38,702 bases of DNA from Candidatus Omnitrophota bacterium (GCA_015233495.1 JADFXQ010000013.1:1-38702), one strand, 5' to 3'; positions 36,801 through 37,526 are shown, counted from the first letter of the stretch. A program made the numbers and translations. The notes: a model not told the origin generated them from the letters alone.

Positions 36801-37526
36801 CAAGGTCCGTTCATAAATGAATCGCTCCGACAATTTCACGGCCGCCTCCAAAACTGCGTCCGGGATTTCAACGTCATAACGTTCCTGCAATGGCCCCCGC
36901 CGCGCTTTTAGAATATCCATGGCCTCGTCCGCCGAAGGTTCCTCGATCTTCACCTGCCGCAACCGCCGCGTCAGCGCGTCGTCAAAACTGATGTATTTGT
37001 CAAATTCTTTGTAGGTCGTGGCCCCGATTAGACACACCTCACCGTTCGTCATATATTCCTTTAAAACATCTCCGGCCGACGGGTCCAATGCTCCGGCCTG
37101 GTTCTGGTTCATCGTATGGAACTCATCGATGAACAAAATCACCCGATCCCGGGCCTTGGCCTGCAACATGGTCATCAATTGCGTCAACAGATCTTTGCGC
37201 CGCTCGCCATAACCCAAATACCCGGTTCGCAACTTAAACACCCGTTTTTGACTCAACCGCCGCGCCCGGTCGGCCTTGATTTCCTCGACGAGCAAATTGA
37301 CCAGCGCGGTTTTCCCCACGCCCGCTTTTCCCAACAGCAACACCGAATTCACCCCGCGCATAATGCTCAACGTAGCGATCATCTGGTTCAGTTCCGTCAC
37401 CCGCATCACCCACGGCTGTTCCGCCGGTTGGACCATCATGTCGATCATCAACGCTTCCGCCAGCTCCCGTTCCTTATCCGTTAGATTAAGCGCCACCCAA
37501 TCATCGGCGGTTGATACCATATCCAC
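6855..37526 (-). CDS. Giant multidomain polyprotein/megaprotein, central part (10,223 aa; open from just after TAG 37572-37574)
   Basis: Single stop-free frame of 30.7 kb with many recognisable domains in the same frame; domains separated by recurrent SSP[AVI] motifs. Confidence 0.95.
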   Translation of the reverse strand: MDMVSTADDWVALNLTDKERELAEALMIDMMVQPAEQPWVMRVTELNQMIATLSIMRGVNSVLLLGKAGVGKTALVNLLVEEIKADRARRLSQKRVFKLRTGYLGYGERRKDLLTQLMTMLQAKARDRVILFIDEFHTMNQNQAGALDPSAGDVLKEYMTNGEVCLIGATTYKEFDKYISFDDALTRRLRQVKIEEPSADEAMDILKARRGPLQERYDVEIPDAVLEAAVKLSERFIYERTLPDKAVQLLEETITWYIDEQDRNERSKRSLVSKLMLEAASYLDCKKRGIEGKTELGTYNRIARLVLDHAGLMQNRLVMNGRLHITEDMVRSQVARKTGIDLAQLTLDDAKRLMGMEEHLGKRVIGQDEAIRAVAQAVRRARAGLTDPKRPMGVFIFVGPPGVGKTALAKASAEFLFGSEKAILELDMEEYRFPGAETKFHSAPPGYIGSDKPGALTGAVRRKPYQVILFDEIEKAHPEVVQTLGALFEEGVMSDNEGEVRFNNTLMICTSNIGMESVKDETDRLGNLLKIVNREQAIEALRRSISREQNPGTRVRLQQDLDLVTSPDAVQAILNQMYDVISAAATKGLKEKYEAYFVDRFDRIVPFVPLTEEQIREVARIMLERRIGEERLGERGYSLQVDSLPDGTRAAVSIYDPLVRCGFDPAHGARNMRRLIEQTVAQPLADEIIRAHSQGEALDGGTIYVYLKSDGGLGLKITPKNQEASRLSVDASQGMAAVSFAQLMAAIDRMIDETQGLSEAELTRILTAPYAGAAEALTDADRQVMAPFQPMSAVAMTAPGSAKANHNLAKGRQDTALTTAVDQQIMPMFAGRGEPARDIADLWLSEFIRWAKTHNTGADAGMIRLSWEQAGDTIKIGVTRDGEMGDGETKILYGHMRKAVSDEESVAAAAAELLKELPSLENVRRKLLEIKQQALQIEGTEFGVISKDGLTTYWLNVAAKQQTPPAPLTPDPVVTLPAAPLTPGTIVTPPAPAATLPGAGNTVPSVAQTAAVAMNPSELADIISDSESLLVKYAEKQNKKLRNFKPTLREVNEFSAEVGYDNVANFISRLEKLRPYARPQTANEVITVGTIGFALYGAISFVLYKYRDIYVGVWLDPQFGLQTLERLFSENDLILTLADLKQLLSENQNETTASPAVSSSPIGGLVSGMMLSSVFAWCDRMVYNDALTAERADEIAAAAGDEADKIREAINDSTKDMGEMLDELSEVLVKESNKDLDTEIGESEKHDLKNVTIQAVIRYLKSGEKDKDFEGLINAVAQAMQQGALRNDSIADIKKALGKGKTRDALRRIYDRASQEIKAGEHTHGADGHTHGPQGHTHSSPAGASVSSPADIRVTGAAYEAMNASAIFNPKDSNLTPRSNGTSESSSTTVKLLMRMMNSLNASGVRLWRTSLTMNLGKRTLILPEDLMISSMSFSQMGSRTAPSPKMYSLLSRMHSKFFFLPKSFSGLADFIDHLLFGHSPKRRTGFGHQSADFVDPIQGFLNFRFHGGLPLFHKKFTASLTACQGHCVVGDLLCSSPAEGIASTRNAASPAAGRDPVVFNFFSGRAGWLNLVLKIVFWPYLAAHTLGRLAEALIKRSKLAEFQVADILSGNIHLAETMEFRASEFENDLAKVQKLIQKICQDAKTSMPALSSAKEAVAWLNNSPDIFTIYEQLRHNEELSADQKSVIETAIKLQRVGSKILFEKMDWTALVNTLDGQRLKRAILAAIYPQNTPQGHLAMEIKFKEGFDFCRLLGVGIGFVAAAGLMSGIYPVIMDSNMFLVWRILSEGYLLAGVFIYPIEMLVSMNAARGAWFEAYANSQIIGAARLMDDCLHQLTVLRQAFRNIDQSKLAADDKKEFIPQIENSILIAADIGVRLRRFITKVMNVKSGRGLKPEDVDIEKMIKAIRAKHRPSLSAQEKKLFIDSDGSARLRTASELLRGILENLITNAIKYTSYGGQIYVSVKNDSPGWITILVRDNGCGIAKRYWTKIFERRFIVPEVKVREGVKRTGKGLYIVQIFARALGGTVAVNSVLHRFSEFTVRLPLNSRVKDDVDPQDLLLNFTHDLGNALAGVGYIPTIVSEENFGDAGRGINARAEDARQAIVYDLEAIHIYLQNGHANPHTEQDGPSESSSPIEWRQISMSASEAASPLAGNADYWTEYREEVFPNTRVLVFLGSMSSGKSAVVSALLAYYPQWYVYVPVLTTRPMRFDDEWESGQREFVDADTFAALDRQQELCLIRNSHATRKSELIRSIDSGKVPVFETASRQGLEEIKTIFPRAYVMVISPFWGKKNGVVRFKNIDRVDLQMAMALLGPRLNHRGYFGQALTAKVYEILEFYRSFEMDPFDVMLHLDLRQPRNESEMWKYEENFAILRKYLKAAGFPVASSPADPLYSSPAAGWDAFLPFGEFTDAFAAHTDRSVRYALDTSVRRTPQGMVLTMALDRPYAVHQYRFPVPGRGSEWTRYSYKNFAAVKTPFLSADDALRDILRKVAADVFKIIYSFSLVNGGAYNKLLFYSLRADVRYDLDPSVPLITVGCPDRPSRGASMRGFFPDVQRPEWEVSLPVQAANIPEHLAGAWALLYALLPSLLSPAIAFAERSSVIGYSGDVRRIMRESGLTLPIMDTVMTADQAQTLARSADFVEFRGYEKVRVNCRDTSAFDDAWKLYRTFMFRDPLFRMFVTRVLSIDEQGELKSQDMATAIPLRQVSPKSQMVPTAALPDRAGSSPAGPGFPFRTIQHYLDIKCGTSSTGSRAGAVSARETTADDPAAAEERSRLEQILAAPDPDESWTGKADEIRNAVFPIDEGIQQLNALRTITGDVAVRYAGVPEVENFYGLMTQLEPAALSPDNRWVAIEYIPGSYVSVELFSVANENDIVPTRVIRGYARFKRAYPYGYPSYESLRKILGCDLTVNKISWLIKAMNTQRREKGETLILTTEMEFCPSEIDILFQAAFDYYQGHQESAPHVWLAQSTGLPLDVILGLVSKVRVKGEVWGIQEVIAMSGPQDASGGPEGEVSSPIKWRQISIYSSSPVSDDNAPQRMPRNGLARLIGYCSDVFWKQQNRVNPAVFRGIVIFARVIRFAVWGAMFVICLAFCVTFPWLFWIIVLAIGLISFSDFIISAGRFGLFGYWQMRMAQWTQRRRHQQSLRARQVVEAQTMQMSKQEYDSDRDDNDMPWTDEPAGNRAKEDETKVDNAVVEALRGSYVYQYFIGNELKASAARLETGLKEKKVLFHKRGNEDWGDFFYMPVSVALTIEGLGTKFLYTYVGNVSISDSKIELYLAVDRAPGQGKDLVDLPSLPKGYYIGFATKSVLKDSDFLAASPSKGFPAASSAVISDYSRRGAPRGRPSSERATTPGAHQGRPYDGSTSDQIELGASLFENGLTFQGAQMGRFGNDFAGALVDMNDGLGGTRGFNGDFNPQFNLLPIEKWEPAQRTDNALFINTGYNFDHTYKPLSVFNNTMGSPKSQGHYRAANLRSSSRELRDTHFTPMKAGAHEGRPYDGPISYEIEVGASIAASASPANSCSGFLGRAGLPGSQWILVVTGDELSSPELSATRIRAGPEWVDDLFSILQSRFPQICIAQADPPVARFLRENNQQIVSFNPDHVSHLNECGAMSYIVTNDVDETPKMLAHLLSRHTVVMTRQYGIFSRGKDFAQAWMRIRMVEDTAVKIAATLAVGGQVEPFDLQQCQRILGLYHPVPQGKSVLETAEEPIDLEYDEAEIAALRLQLQSVGRRIAAAGLVKHSSGNTSVLPEDRRIMLIKATGKAFAVMSPEEYVGIDLQTGRPVRGLGNWKSSIEASFHRIIYLTREDVNAVVHTHAPIATALALIGKHFRDIPVVPYLHPGSDELVRAVREHIRKYSAIRLNRHGLITAAGSLEVALAETVRIENGCRDVVSRRIAHRREYDPIRHILTEHISASPAVSVYFTTDSGAKYWLADDGKIIISYPDLTSIYRRGERMNERGEMGAALREIVALYKQGRVEFLGVPLPGQDDMAEFVEALADNCHAPRSADLAFDYISIIFSRTAPPAALESGTTRFSNFLKSRLIRKAAVSVESALPLPPAVEPIRFYEPQEVAARLGVDPAFVIRLAENGIVASDDQQRISKTDSEVLYSLAEALAKPQYSSIEISELLGRQRHYAQKLLFPKHKGAPYEKSAQGMRMLDRAVVLPIYLEQKMAQQVLARFGTSISAKEAMVRCGLMVLGTGYCKVVRLLTRLMRQHPILVDGVSRCGWLYTFGRYYFSAAALTALLDREDVKAKYYGVRPMPAQRPEPRYRRVTADANGYGVWQGQQIFIAAALAGRTIRFCPECEGAVRAYFKDTEIGRWDGAAGAYTNYLQIVTTDDTGAMRRGTWIYDVGQNSQTQVLIRSRPEEDAGRMLVYYDPAKNNFFMARGKNIFPAKAPATGKTTRLKAQVSRPVQSNGCFQYGTYHNIGQLFVGENVDIRSYQEGERQGFRVYYHEVLLAEKEDTSAKMTLLIEPVRVHATGYVICRKNSIYLGKEYAGYVVVCAPWDGRDWGTGMRCYDDRGIEIVWRSAAIGQPGRIEAEIVLACKSVAERFPEIITDEEGHFDRNNAASPIIIRIIGVRSQQSIARYNVMAIFAKSLVERVLLFLIMAGKRIARIWKIFITYYTSYRYRDLTPFIRLLVLGLLLFLTSLSPVFGHHFRVDEQGRCLAVVEQWNERVPAEDTLGEISRNYLKATGQSVTEASLWGPRGAVRKIQRINHLKNPNHLRIGMKLRLPAMGHQARVRIIARPSHSVSRKTTSAAQSHPRSASAPNHEPVTPPTHINPPPTIPPDSSNDNWIYAAMFAIVLGLLAMFSRQIIKFGVFLGGLSARLRQWRWPGIGVLRRQIDRETAPGETASETGIKNFVLNPQRISLKGDAFVMGVRTPGGYIPHGSEPLLFWDKVQAVAIVEAGVENPALFDVSQLLRLAASVHPFGIALELDYPNLPPEALEAYCQNMAMMIRLKGSSEWISLAGIAESSENDRKAFRVAIVHKILEARIGLSGRDRQKCETLIDRCISMMVSWDLAPSEHIALLKDIARQYQLSVPEKSEAVIVILRSRFPDDTADSTRDQNPPRPPSSSPVEPKRPGADAGGEGLMRRIALAKGGVLELIGPLVYGQGIMPSVGDWLLWGTDKGIHLGLLTAINETGFVPVLTLLGPGIGETYLDARLLHNNKVFIVVNPGALPFRDMTVQRVIKSPMMIRYRHSGRDVYGYALGNQNNGWRITWTGDRLPEPIAVDDLRHQDMKIMTTQPRFIRWVIETEDGFANRLSGLIGADTETVLTDLGSPDRARRLAAVECLVAAKAGEDRLREILSFDTKGRGVHAAIALARAGSREAQVIESLIWCAQHSENSDEARDAAAALLTVPDPRAQVFGRLRLGRTNGISRDIDPEILIPMLLKAYESRMLQQLINLLIISLGDDFIAYALNDLMGAATQHRFTAETVCGLTKLFQDLDLTGLDEGSIEYVKTVIFVFYAVKGIPLGKIAGQCPAIIKEIRLIQNSRPAADRVAAMLAYPVSYPATARYKLLLTVFDYFLKDQTGNLPSYRSRYCCSNPLMIAPAHREVMRLILMAWRDDLGLFSPSERAMSVSILPVELNDGQIDWSRTIHKNPRNESCQLKNFDDKHTSSPVEADEKDMWQEEWRGMKHDILSWLTSLNGRIERQEDRGKTPSGQAILGLVDRIAVDINQLLSQVAQVVSMRDHTVEIVEIYSEAQPLVMAIRVQLRRVFYNLVLNAFKHAFTGATKAKKVVLFTAADAKQVHIMISDNGMGIALEHMRLMPKAPGAAEMLPEFFTAGFTTCQDGQGLGTDVAHRIIQKHGGKILVDTRHKCGTSFIIQLPRASSPVILNPGETAILEQLVQRMQAKHTGLLRRWSVAQTGRGTSSSLRSAQNSLRKIPSFSTMRSLPLNCSCCENERNNLSREDMMSWIYGGWIFSRTIPGKFWGGNLNVFAKWRSRVRRTFLRSLTKAATASSSDPRTTRVALWPCSLSQEINSTGMFSSRMNSMLSLDGMKGDKFRSSDHIACVVERGSDGLFRQLRIVTLFDFQDRQPAFDQIEHQIDRNARAFKYRVAAANGRGRSNVICQHKKTPPFRSFASSIQYIPVFGVNVKLNRSRRSVKDAFDSCLAKDIVLASSPVGVPQIRAFSEMSAAVKADSRLVTIVVPAAESPDALEALNMLIAEMGQRVRAVLTGKRHVIEGMIEAQQLLALQAAQPEILDVEDETAALSLGIKYAAERPAEPILILKGTTATGTLMRAGMDGGLKVGDQLISHMRVFETPRGILIMTDGGLVIAPDAAKLEKIRANAMAVSRLLGKTSPQITRIGRGHRDIAEVLAEPVWPDGLLFGDIAAANNAYKACVDTPWRLIIENDVVLPGTGILSIFNKSPPGPSAEYGMASAQNSRLMIVTPEPNAGFEIKQRLLATAQCPKYLTPGEGETIHHEIWHQRDMRAGILDEVDLEYGALLARVMSFKSDEDLMESGCVQTLGYDEQMLVIQEQQELKYIESVDPHYLARRRLKDRLIKLSRSGRRNTYKTQIRSAAPRIYEEHYLSKLGAVPKPLEIPRSIKIIPSADGPNARRAVLDAVSSPIQNAATTGAHEGRPYKINNKPTGLPYRAGPAQSAFLSCQLGGGLLRRVSQWSDISGRTPRSTQRGGPVGLFISSLSSGSPIETGLRHGTLETVRASSAGSRIAAAVLRSREAHDLHNQDGYSNLDRLQERYPTRIAKFRAVDLATAINKAAASPIILNVFPRGASSPADNRQPLIIANRRLDPDEILQLKVAVALHGNGIPPSPGMRKCQDAWACQIEGMGLPALADILRSMVFVCADEGLWVTIFQLQFKAAASEGFSMFQVRAVEISHSEQQIIFTIIPAFEFTDADLAGIMLDAALAVAFEASGLLPEHLIHYFGRGRVLACGGQDQLTNMIFDLAEAAVYLKRGDWQAADQWARLTLDFAESPEEDIFQGFAHYFMAKARILRESRRDSHNGSAASEREAAYEHLAAARNIFLRNERDVEAPGDFNIQLGLAHWYCGRATEAREYFNRAAQDLGLIDPFTDIVSAFNQRHFSALVRELQDRYGVETDTDLAHILRQSGADFEYFYCLTKCLAEVAMQRRNQLSVGPGYLYCLRNLYEMASWLAESEHMKTGIHLILGRLEFHLSIQDPAAEESLLRSAEYHLRAHVDQFEEPLTAAWWLLGNVLLMRRATCPPKGVDVNTLRDEAVTCLQKVLEGPDEDLQTRSRALLEKLTGNPRSASPVSRPAGLALQSRDSEQTLPAEHNASSLIQHLYDDEEMSQSDAIGSEEHFYRVFPSRETPGQTYSGRQDWAFPIIHSYSPIDVCESFYFMYRKVNEELNLVSQGVVARDMHGAILAEFQRALSPSEDRRSAASPLSSLNVKRERFADEFPGSYVAALANGYETGLSMQADYRCEFSHMEGLPLPGAVKPGNPGRIFVPARSDLSAVEGLRGNNFVFPENQPAMLALLSSVLAAARQRMRTAVPLPPAGHCENFQEMLVRCMEQGQDEVVVRLLELARYDFMTFTRYRKLLDAFFPLRNDMQRQVALGILFRKPKGGEQRYLLASAFDVPRLVEIKDWMNKINVLMQELQALSRQMGQAAVRVVHDSGIVYDGELGALPNGDLLALRRGWHNNGLKWAQLRPVPDTGGIRFKLVEVRSGSPDPAAVTFGEFCFIPPYRYSVDCDRVLGRSRQTSGGSSSVASGWGRRGRSDMWTTSDEHVSRDSLTSSPADADEADVWQKEWSGVTHDVRNWLSCVKGEIEKSEYYGDTLGGQAVIRVVDRIADYLKLKYNNDILEPFNPVSPAAILFGARYGRNRGSETQRPLSVWEMALGSVEEMLMHFTATSGRLMRQAPQAYAAARYIQAVMQYFGSILPGADLRSGLIRTEAIDINQLLSQAAQVVSMRDHTVEIVEIYSEAQPFVMAIRVQLLRVFYNLVLNAFKHAFIGATKIKKVVLFTAADAKQVHVMISDNGMGIALEYMRLIPKAPGAAEMLPEFFTAGFTTSQDGHGLGTDVAQRIIQGLGGEILVDTRHKCGTSFIIQLPRASSPIIRGRAASSPARKNIQQNNHQGGSTSKEPDKACATAGHETQMRLTGSISEKLILVQTEQQQRPNDPNLMLSLESVYCDMGDYAAAEMWLKKALTFFQAAEGNYYSFNISLALEHLCRIYMLWNKFDDALDLLKKLIVNDPGRVQLYGMQIDVMLGLGRPLAALEAVLACQTLGRRDSRQSAQIGLIFCYFVFQVLIIDGILPARELISVLIEVDKKRIIEILIRWGMPSILAEACAELVGPSLKYITNTQWDWLQMIRNGRENGSGFLYFSPKCIDHIIAAHSYHGDYPNADAAQVHKSFFPEQYDRARIVELLDQISENISQGRGIKNLPEGGVLDWWPGHELVSYVIDEPSGEMFRLSCTLDSRHNPITAYPTMGKDLVIHWRNRRVPMMLLSMLPYFRVIWNRDTRNVVQVLAGDAVSGFISILKKPFLAGLEEIEREQLIWLAVVDGKFFSADAESVYYHYRIPFASWTERLNIQDVYLKVSRRNHWVESLSDMAPSSSPVIVNPGEAAILERLVERMQAQHTGLLIRRKGDNPFALIEGNDKGVEDVFLTEEIEVSSQVGGERDVRFKGNGADFQGQRVMINGDKVPVADHSIRDFSLGIVNAQIEGGRRGEYRHACPGINVGFGFQGAILTDDSQANNGIIPAFIFSEGEINHLFHKRWANSSGAGIGTDMGIDPGNCWRAFTTASWPVNICPLEMTTRCRGNFLTNRSKFKSKNSSFDNCLDIRHLPLKKYIPVFHVNVKLNRSRRSVNDAFDSCLAEDIVLASSPAGSGNLDAKIIRGHKDNYQIFLIFCLCVLVLRTDRKPSNFSSLAVSVFAGVYTVDDEICSGQIKTDSVFPDSESMGRGRQVDQGFGKRKGISGGNIQFQFFQYALFKPGRKFMKFAFAGFSKLDKEAHEIYLRLKECLIVSNGTNPNFAASSIPFFSRAISLGFTGSSPSMASISQPTGFEATYSFAETCRSRVSSTAQRRSQNDRVSKTKYPGIPSLSEMTAALNCFGKASGKFAGILVKFFKDSNLTGLLDNLATELFFILRLSYVEKYITKSVVCHWIIIQEELSGTGSSSSTSSSTTTKKRVSLKSQVASKVHSLISILGALRLLGFTFYRICREANQWPFFSKEGTLLGTMDRFWLNDFLSVPAGAGLFYLILWPGISIPYKSDQQVSHCDTTNIPQSSSPVALGWGRRVWLEVGRVCLLPQLCPVAWQIWHITDDDENDSQQDRIKGELLALSARNIRPLLRYTRHNAAPIRRMIYEVIGELFVIIKIAEKEGERNVHLRRERSSVDVPVGQLRERLYQNTVVAVLDRGLEDDDYRVQKYAFQTLREYFPNPTRMVARLADILQEPAYGKKTRREAAVFLETFVAMPDVLAVLESAWQESDPEILSSVLDTTEVWLRQPEKDSRRSSLPQYQAVLHDMRTTMIGLLTHADDGISRKAENVLLAAQEPVHNLTDAFRQILFNSAQPTAARLHALRRLHHWQQPTDFAETLIAALTDEQLQHNRQEMLEAIRGLGDIMVTEAAGLIANINHPTVRQTGENMLRDYSQKLPRKHLASSAVIARAQRNKIVGRPRCSSPAGSGNLDAGWQPCPYKKHEAMSEKFVINDRRIMSPAGVIYYLTVHGTFVLAYPNLLKVLPDQEPQARIVVIRQYREIIAYDKAGRLEFLGMTLLDQEHLMRQLNVFQAQAQNDKIWPQHQISQLKEFLAEHVHPQTCGFTELLIEGYLNDRLEVKTIGQLLAQRLEECIDAFKQSVETPGAYETHIKLLRMRFHLPPYKTDRLDICADPMSYRSIKHDIFPNHQQVKEATIAEIIQAFFDPARKLSFMSIMRCPYLAKYISEKGFLNNATEEQAPPAPARPSTEKARTPPSPRQQGAAIVRNNLQNSDVEPGAESIADQPAAAKPVLGKSPLDTSAEQISETPKKSGTTSDQPVWLWAICTFDVARSEWDLIKEILDREELPYEEVYIYAAKTLLQCDLTTQRVTRDLLKEICDQERLLTIMFDIQVDNIAVVVRISAILRRLTLVYNADHARYIAQNILYNKVPSKRFCLDGEEIKIKPRPPQKPARPNQSSPVGALRIRAFSEMLAGVKADSRSAKIVVPAAESPDSAKLKKIRAHAIAVSLLLGKTSPQIMRVGRGHRNITEVLAEPVCPGILSIINKSPPAQALNMI
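8650..9830 (-). other. HEAT/ARM-like solenoid segment
   Basis: Repeated helical pairs, e.g. LLRYTRHNAAPIRRMIYEVIGELFVII, VLDRGLEDDDYRVQKYAFQTLREYF. Confidence 0.5.
10197..10225 (+). promoter_or_regulatory. Sigma70-like promoter, cassette A
   Basis: atgaca-17 bp-tatatt. Confidence 0.6.
10249..10644 (+). CDS. Antitoxin-like protein, cassette A
   Basis: 131 aa ORF with upstream RBS (aggaga) and promoter; directly followed by RelE/ParE-like ORF. Confidence 0.7.
   Translation: MKNNSVAKLSSKPVKLESLKNFTKIPANFPLAFPKQFKAAVISDKDGIPGYFVFDTRSFWDLLCAVDETLERQVSAKEYVASNPVGWLIDAIEGELPVNPKLIARLKKGIDEAAKLGFVPLETIKHSLSLK
10650..10913 (+). CDS. RelE/ParE-superfamily toxin, cassette A
   Basis: 87 aa; HRFRVGKYRVCFYLSGANLIIDSIDTREDAYRQR signature. 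Confidence 0.85.
   Translation: MGLFIQFTKAGEREFHKLSSGLKQRVLEKLELYISSGNPLSFAKPLVNLPPATHRFRVGKYRVCFYLSGANLIIDSIDTREDAYRQR
10942..11004. mobile_element. Short degenerate copy of the same inverted-repeat element
   Basis: aatacgaggacacaaag ... gaaaatttgataattatctttgtgtccccgtatt. Confidence 0.7.
11038..11141. repeat. Left flank of cassette B, near-identical to 19118-19220
   Basis: gaggacgccaggactatatctt[c/t]tgccaaacacgaatcaaaagcatc[g/t]ttgacgcttcgacgacttctatttaatttgacattaac... Confidence 0.9.
11113..11141 (+). promoter_or_regulatory. Sigma70-like promoter, cassette B
   Basis: TTGACA-17 bp-TATATA, within the flank shared with cassette C. Confidence 0.8.
11164..11370 (+). CDS. DUF5678-like small protein, cassette B
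   Basis: 68 aa; overlaps next gene by ATGA; consensus promoter upstream. Confidence 0.7.
   Translation: MSKQLSNDEFFDLNFERLVKKFPRQRVVISNGQIFTGHDAVVKARQQFPGSIPMSVPIPAPEEFAHLL
11367..11768 (+). CDS. Retropepsin-like aspartyl protease, cassette B
   Basis: 133 aa; AYVDSGASVSIF catalytic motif and FNLLGQKDIFDTFIITFN. Confidence 0.85.
   Translation: MKQMINFPFAKYKGGYYPIISLTVVGKDGPLETKAYVDSGASVSIFTTTTAFDLGIDYTQGEISYTMVGDGNFIPVYHHTLSLKIGTVSFKANVSFSPNLGADFNLLGQKDIFDTFIITFNQRKRVVSFTPYQ
11768..11848. repeat. Right flank of cassette B, about 90% identical to 19912-19992
   Basis: tgtgtgttgggcctgcatccgctccaccaaccgctccaaaatcgcagcctcgcccgggttcacaatcaccggcgagg. Confidence 0.85.
11870..13260 (-). other. TPR-like segment plus uncharacterised region
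   Basis: SVYCDMGDYAAAEMWLKKALTFF, LCRIYMLWNKFDDALDLLKKLI. Confidence 0.5.
13355..14312 (-). other. Histidine kinase-like module (copy 1)
   Basis: VTHDVRNWLSCVKGEIEK; NLVLNAFKHAF, ISDNGMGIA, GHGLGTDVAQRII. Confidence 0.8.
15790..17260 (-). other. TPR-like helical repeat segment
   Basis: AAVYLKRGDWQAADQWARLTLDFAES, LGLAHWYCGRATEAREYFNRAAQDLG and similar repeats. Confidence 0.5.
17718..17744. repeat. GAHxGRPY-type palindromic repeat
   Basis: gtaggggcgcccctcgtgggcgcccgt; translated TTGAHEGRPYK in the giant ORF. Confidence 0.8.
18000..18335 (-). other. HExxH (zincin-like) segment
   Basis: GEGETIHHEIWHQRDMRAGILDEVDLEYGALLARV; HEIWH at 18180-18206 region. Confidence 0.4.
18370..19110 (-). other. 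Phosphate acetyl/butyryltransferase-like domain
   Basis: VTIVVPAAESPDALEALNMLIAEMGQRVRAVLTGKRHVIEGM ... PILILKGTTATGTLMRAGMDGGLKVGDQLISHMRVFETPRGILIMTDGGLVIAPDAAK. Confidence 0.7.
19118..19220. repeat. Left flank of cassette C, near-identical to 11038-11141
   Basis: Direct comparison with 11038-11141. Confidence 0.9.
19192..19220 (+). promoter_or_regulatory. Sigma70-like promoter, cassette C
   Basis: TTGACA-17 bp-TATATA. Confidence 0.8.
19263..19502 (+). CDS. DUF433 antitoxin, cassette C
   Basis: 79 aa; ICGGDPVFKGTRIPIYLVLDLIEGGLSILEIKKRYYPQLSEKAIRAALHYA. Confidence 0.9.
   Translation: MLTNYITSSPAICGGDPVFKGTRIPIYLVLDLIEGGLSILEIKKRYYPQLSEKAIRAALHYASDMIRTAEFVPFHTVEA
19504..19851 (+). CDS. 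DUF5615 PIN-like toxin, cassette C
   Basis: Start MEFILDENMPVELISWLNEQGH; follows DUF433 gene by 1 nt. Confidence 0.9.
   Translation: MEFILDENMPVELISWLNEQGHKATRVVLGSDDEAVAAFVKERKNVLLTLDRHFANTLRFPPQNFPGIVRLKIHPPYIQDIISSLDKLFRSFSQQEQFKGKLLIVEKDGIFLKEF
19912..19992. repeat. Right flank of cassette C
   Basis: cgtgtgtttggcctgcatccgctgcaccaactgctccaaaatcgcagtctcgcccgggttcaaaataaccggcgagg. Confidence 0.85.
19985..20640 (-). other. Histidine kinase-like module (copy 2)
   Basis: MKHDILSWL H-box-like; NLVLNAFKHAF, ISDNGMGIA, GQGLGTDVAHRII ATPase boxes; nearly identical to the 13.36-13.83 kb copy. Confidence 0.8.
21100..21720 (-). other. HEAT-repeat-like solenoid
   Basis: LGSPDRARRLAAVECLVAAKAGEDRLREILSFDTKGRGVHAAIALARAGSREAQVIESLI and following helical repeats. 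Confidence 0.5.
23270..23490 (-). other. LysM-like domain
   Basis: EDTLGEISRNYLKATGQ...VRKIQRINHLKNPNHLRIGMKLRLPA; neighbouring hydrophobic segments. Confidence 0.6.
23810..25770 (-). other. Segment with MerR-like helix-turn-helix and uncharacterised beta-rich region
   Basis: IRFYEPQEVAARLGVDPAFVIRLAENGIV; VTADANGYGVWQGQQIFIAAALAGRTIRFCPECEGAVRAYFKDTEIGRWD. Confidence 0.45.
25800..26880 (-). other. Class II aldolase/adducin-like domain, preceded by what looks like the C-terminal part of a second such domain
   Basis: SSGNTSV...IKATGKAFAVMSPEEYVGIDLQTG...SSIEASFHRIIYLTREDVNAVVHTHAPIATALALI; fuculose-phosphate aldolase family pattern. Confidence 0.8.
27025..27052. repeat. GAHxGRPY-type palindromic repeat
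   Basis: tcgtaggggcgcccctcgtgggcgcccg; translated AGAHEGRPYDG. Confidence 0.8.
27126..27154 (+). promoter_or_regulatory. Sigma70-like promoter, cassette D
   Basis: TTGACT-17 bp-TATTGT. Confidence 0.6.
27180..27383 (+). CDS. DUF104 (AF2212-like) antitoxin, orphan, cassette D
   Basis: 67 aa; MVKIITGIYEQGIIRPLRRLPFFNRQKVELRI. Confidence 0.85.
   Translation: MVKIITGIYEQGIIRPLRRLPFFNRQKVELRIEIPVETARSTKAIIHVNQRAGKIISESPHLSSLES
27435..27514. repeat. Inverted pair of GAHxGRPY-type palindromic repeats
   Basis: cgtcgtaggggcgcccctggtgggcgcccgg ... acgggcgcccacgaggggcgcccctacgac; translated RRGAPRGRP...PGAHQGRPYDG. Confidence 0.8.
30500..31085 (-). other. Guanylate kinase-like domain
   Basis: TRVLVFLGSMSSGKSAVVSALL P-loop; TTRPMRFDDEWESGQREFVDADTFAALDRQQEL matches Gmk layout. 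Confidence 0.65.
31290..32880 (-). other. Membrane sensor histidine kinase-like module (copy 3)
   Basis: Hydrophobic segments (LLGVGIGFVAAAGLMSGIYPVI), N box ENLITNAIKYT, G1 DNGCGI, G2 GKGLYIVQIFARALGG; a second H-box-like FTHDLGNALAGVG follows. Confidence 0.75.
32952..32980 (+). promoter_or_regulatory. Sigma70-like promoter, cassette E
   Basis: TTGACA-17 bp-TAAACT. Confidence 0.7.
33006..33176 (+). CDS. Small antitoxin-like protein, cassette E
   Basis: MKPEIQKSLDRVNKIRRLMSKASSPFRGMTKQQMIDEIRKTRERLWKEEKLAVHPR; below ORF-track length cutoff; promoter and RBS upstream; overlaps PIN gene. Confidence 0.75.
   Translation: MKPEIQKSLDRVNKIRRLMSKASSPFRGMTKQQMIDEIRKTRERLWKEEKLAVHPR
33112..33522 (+). 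CDS. PIN-domain toxin, apparently C-terminally truncated and fused to antisense of the polyprotein, cassette E
   Basis: LCILDSNEYIFGLG ... FESLGLKMADAFIASYAA then APVTRMSAGLLTLAPAGLECV, which is antisense of SSPAG/SSPAD. True start uncertain (33112 or a downstream TTG near 33157). Confidence 0.7.
   Translation: MKSARPEKDFGRKKNLLCILDSNEYIFGLGAVREPICEKLIEEIIKSSGKISVRLPRFIVKEVRHNLTPEAFKEFIILINSLTVVDEDSEVPFDLGVRFESLGLKMADAFIASYAAPVTRMSAGLLTLAPAGLECV
33490..33575 (-). other. His-rich HTHG repeat before SSPAG
   Basis: GEHTHGADGHTHGPQGHTHSSPAG in the giant frame. Confidence 0.7.
34050..35400 (-). other. Uncharacterised segment with Pro/Ala/Thr-rich linker and predicted transmembrane segment
   Basis: AAKQQTPPAPLTPDPVVTLPAAPLTPGTIVTPPAPAATLPG followed by VITVGTIGFALYGAISFVLYKY; ends at SSSPIGG. 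Confidence 0.6.
35400..37526 (-). other. ClpB/ClpC-like two-AAA+ ATPase domain of the polyprotein
   Basis: Two Walker A motifs (LLLGKAGVGKTALVNLL near 37290-37340; VFIFVGPPGVGKTALAKA near 36295-36350), Walker B VILFIDEFHTM and VILFDEIEKAHPEV, typical Clp spacing and D2 C-terminal region. Confidence 0.9.
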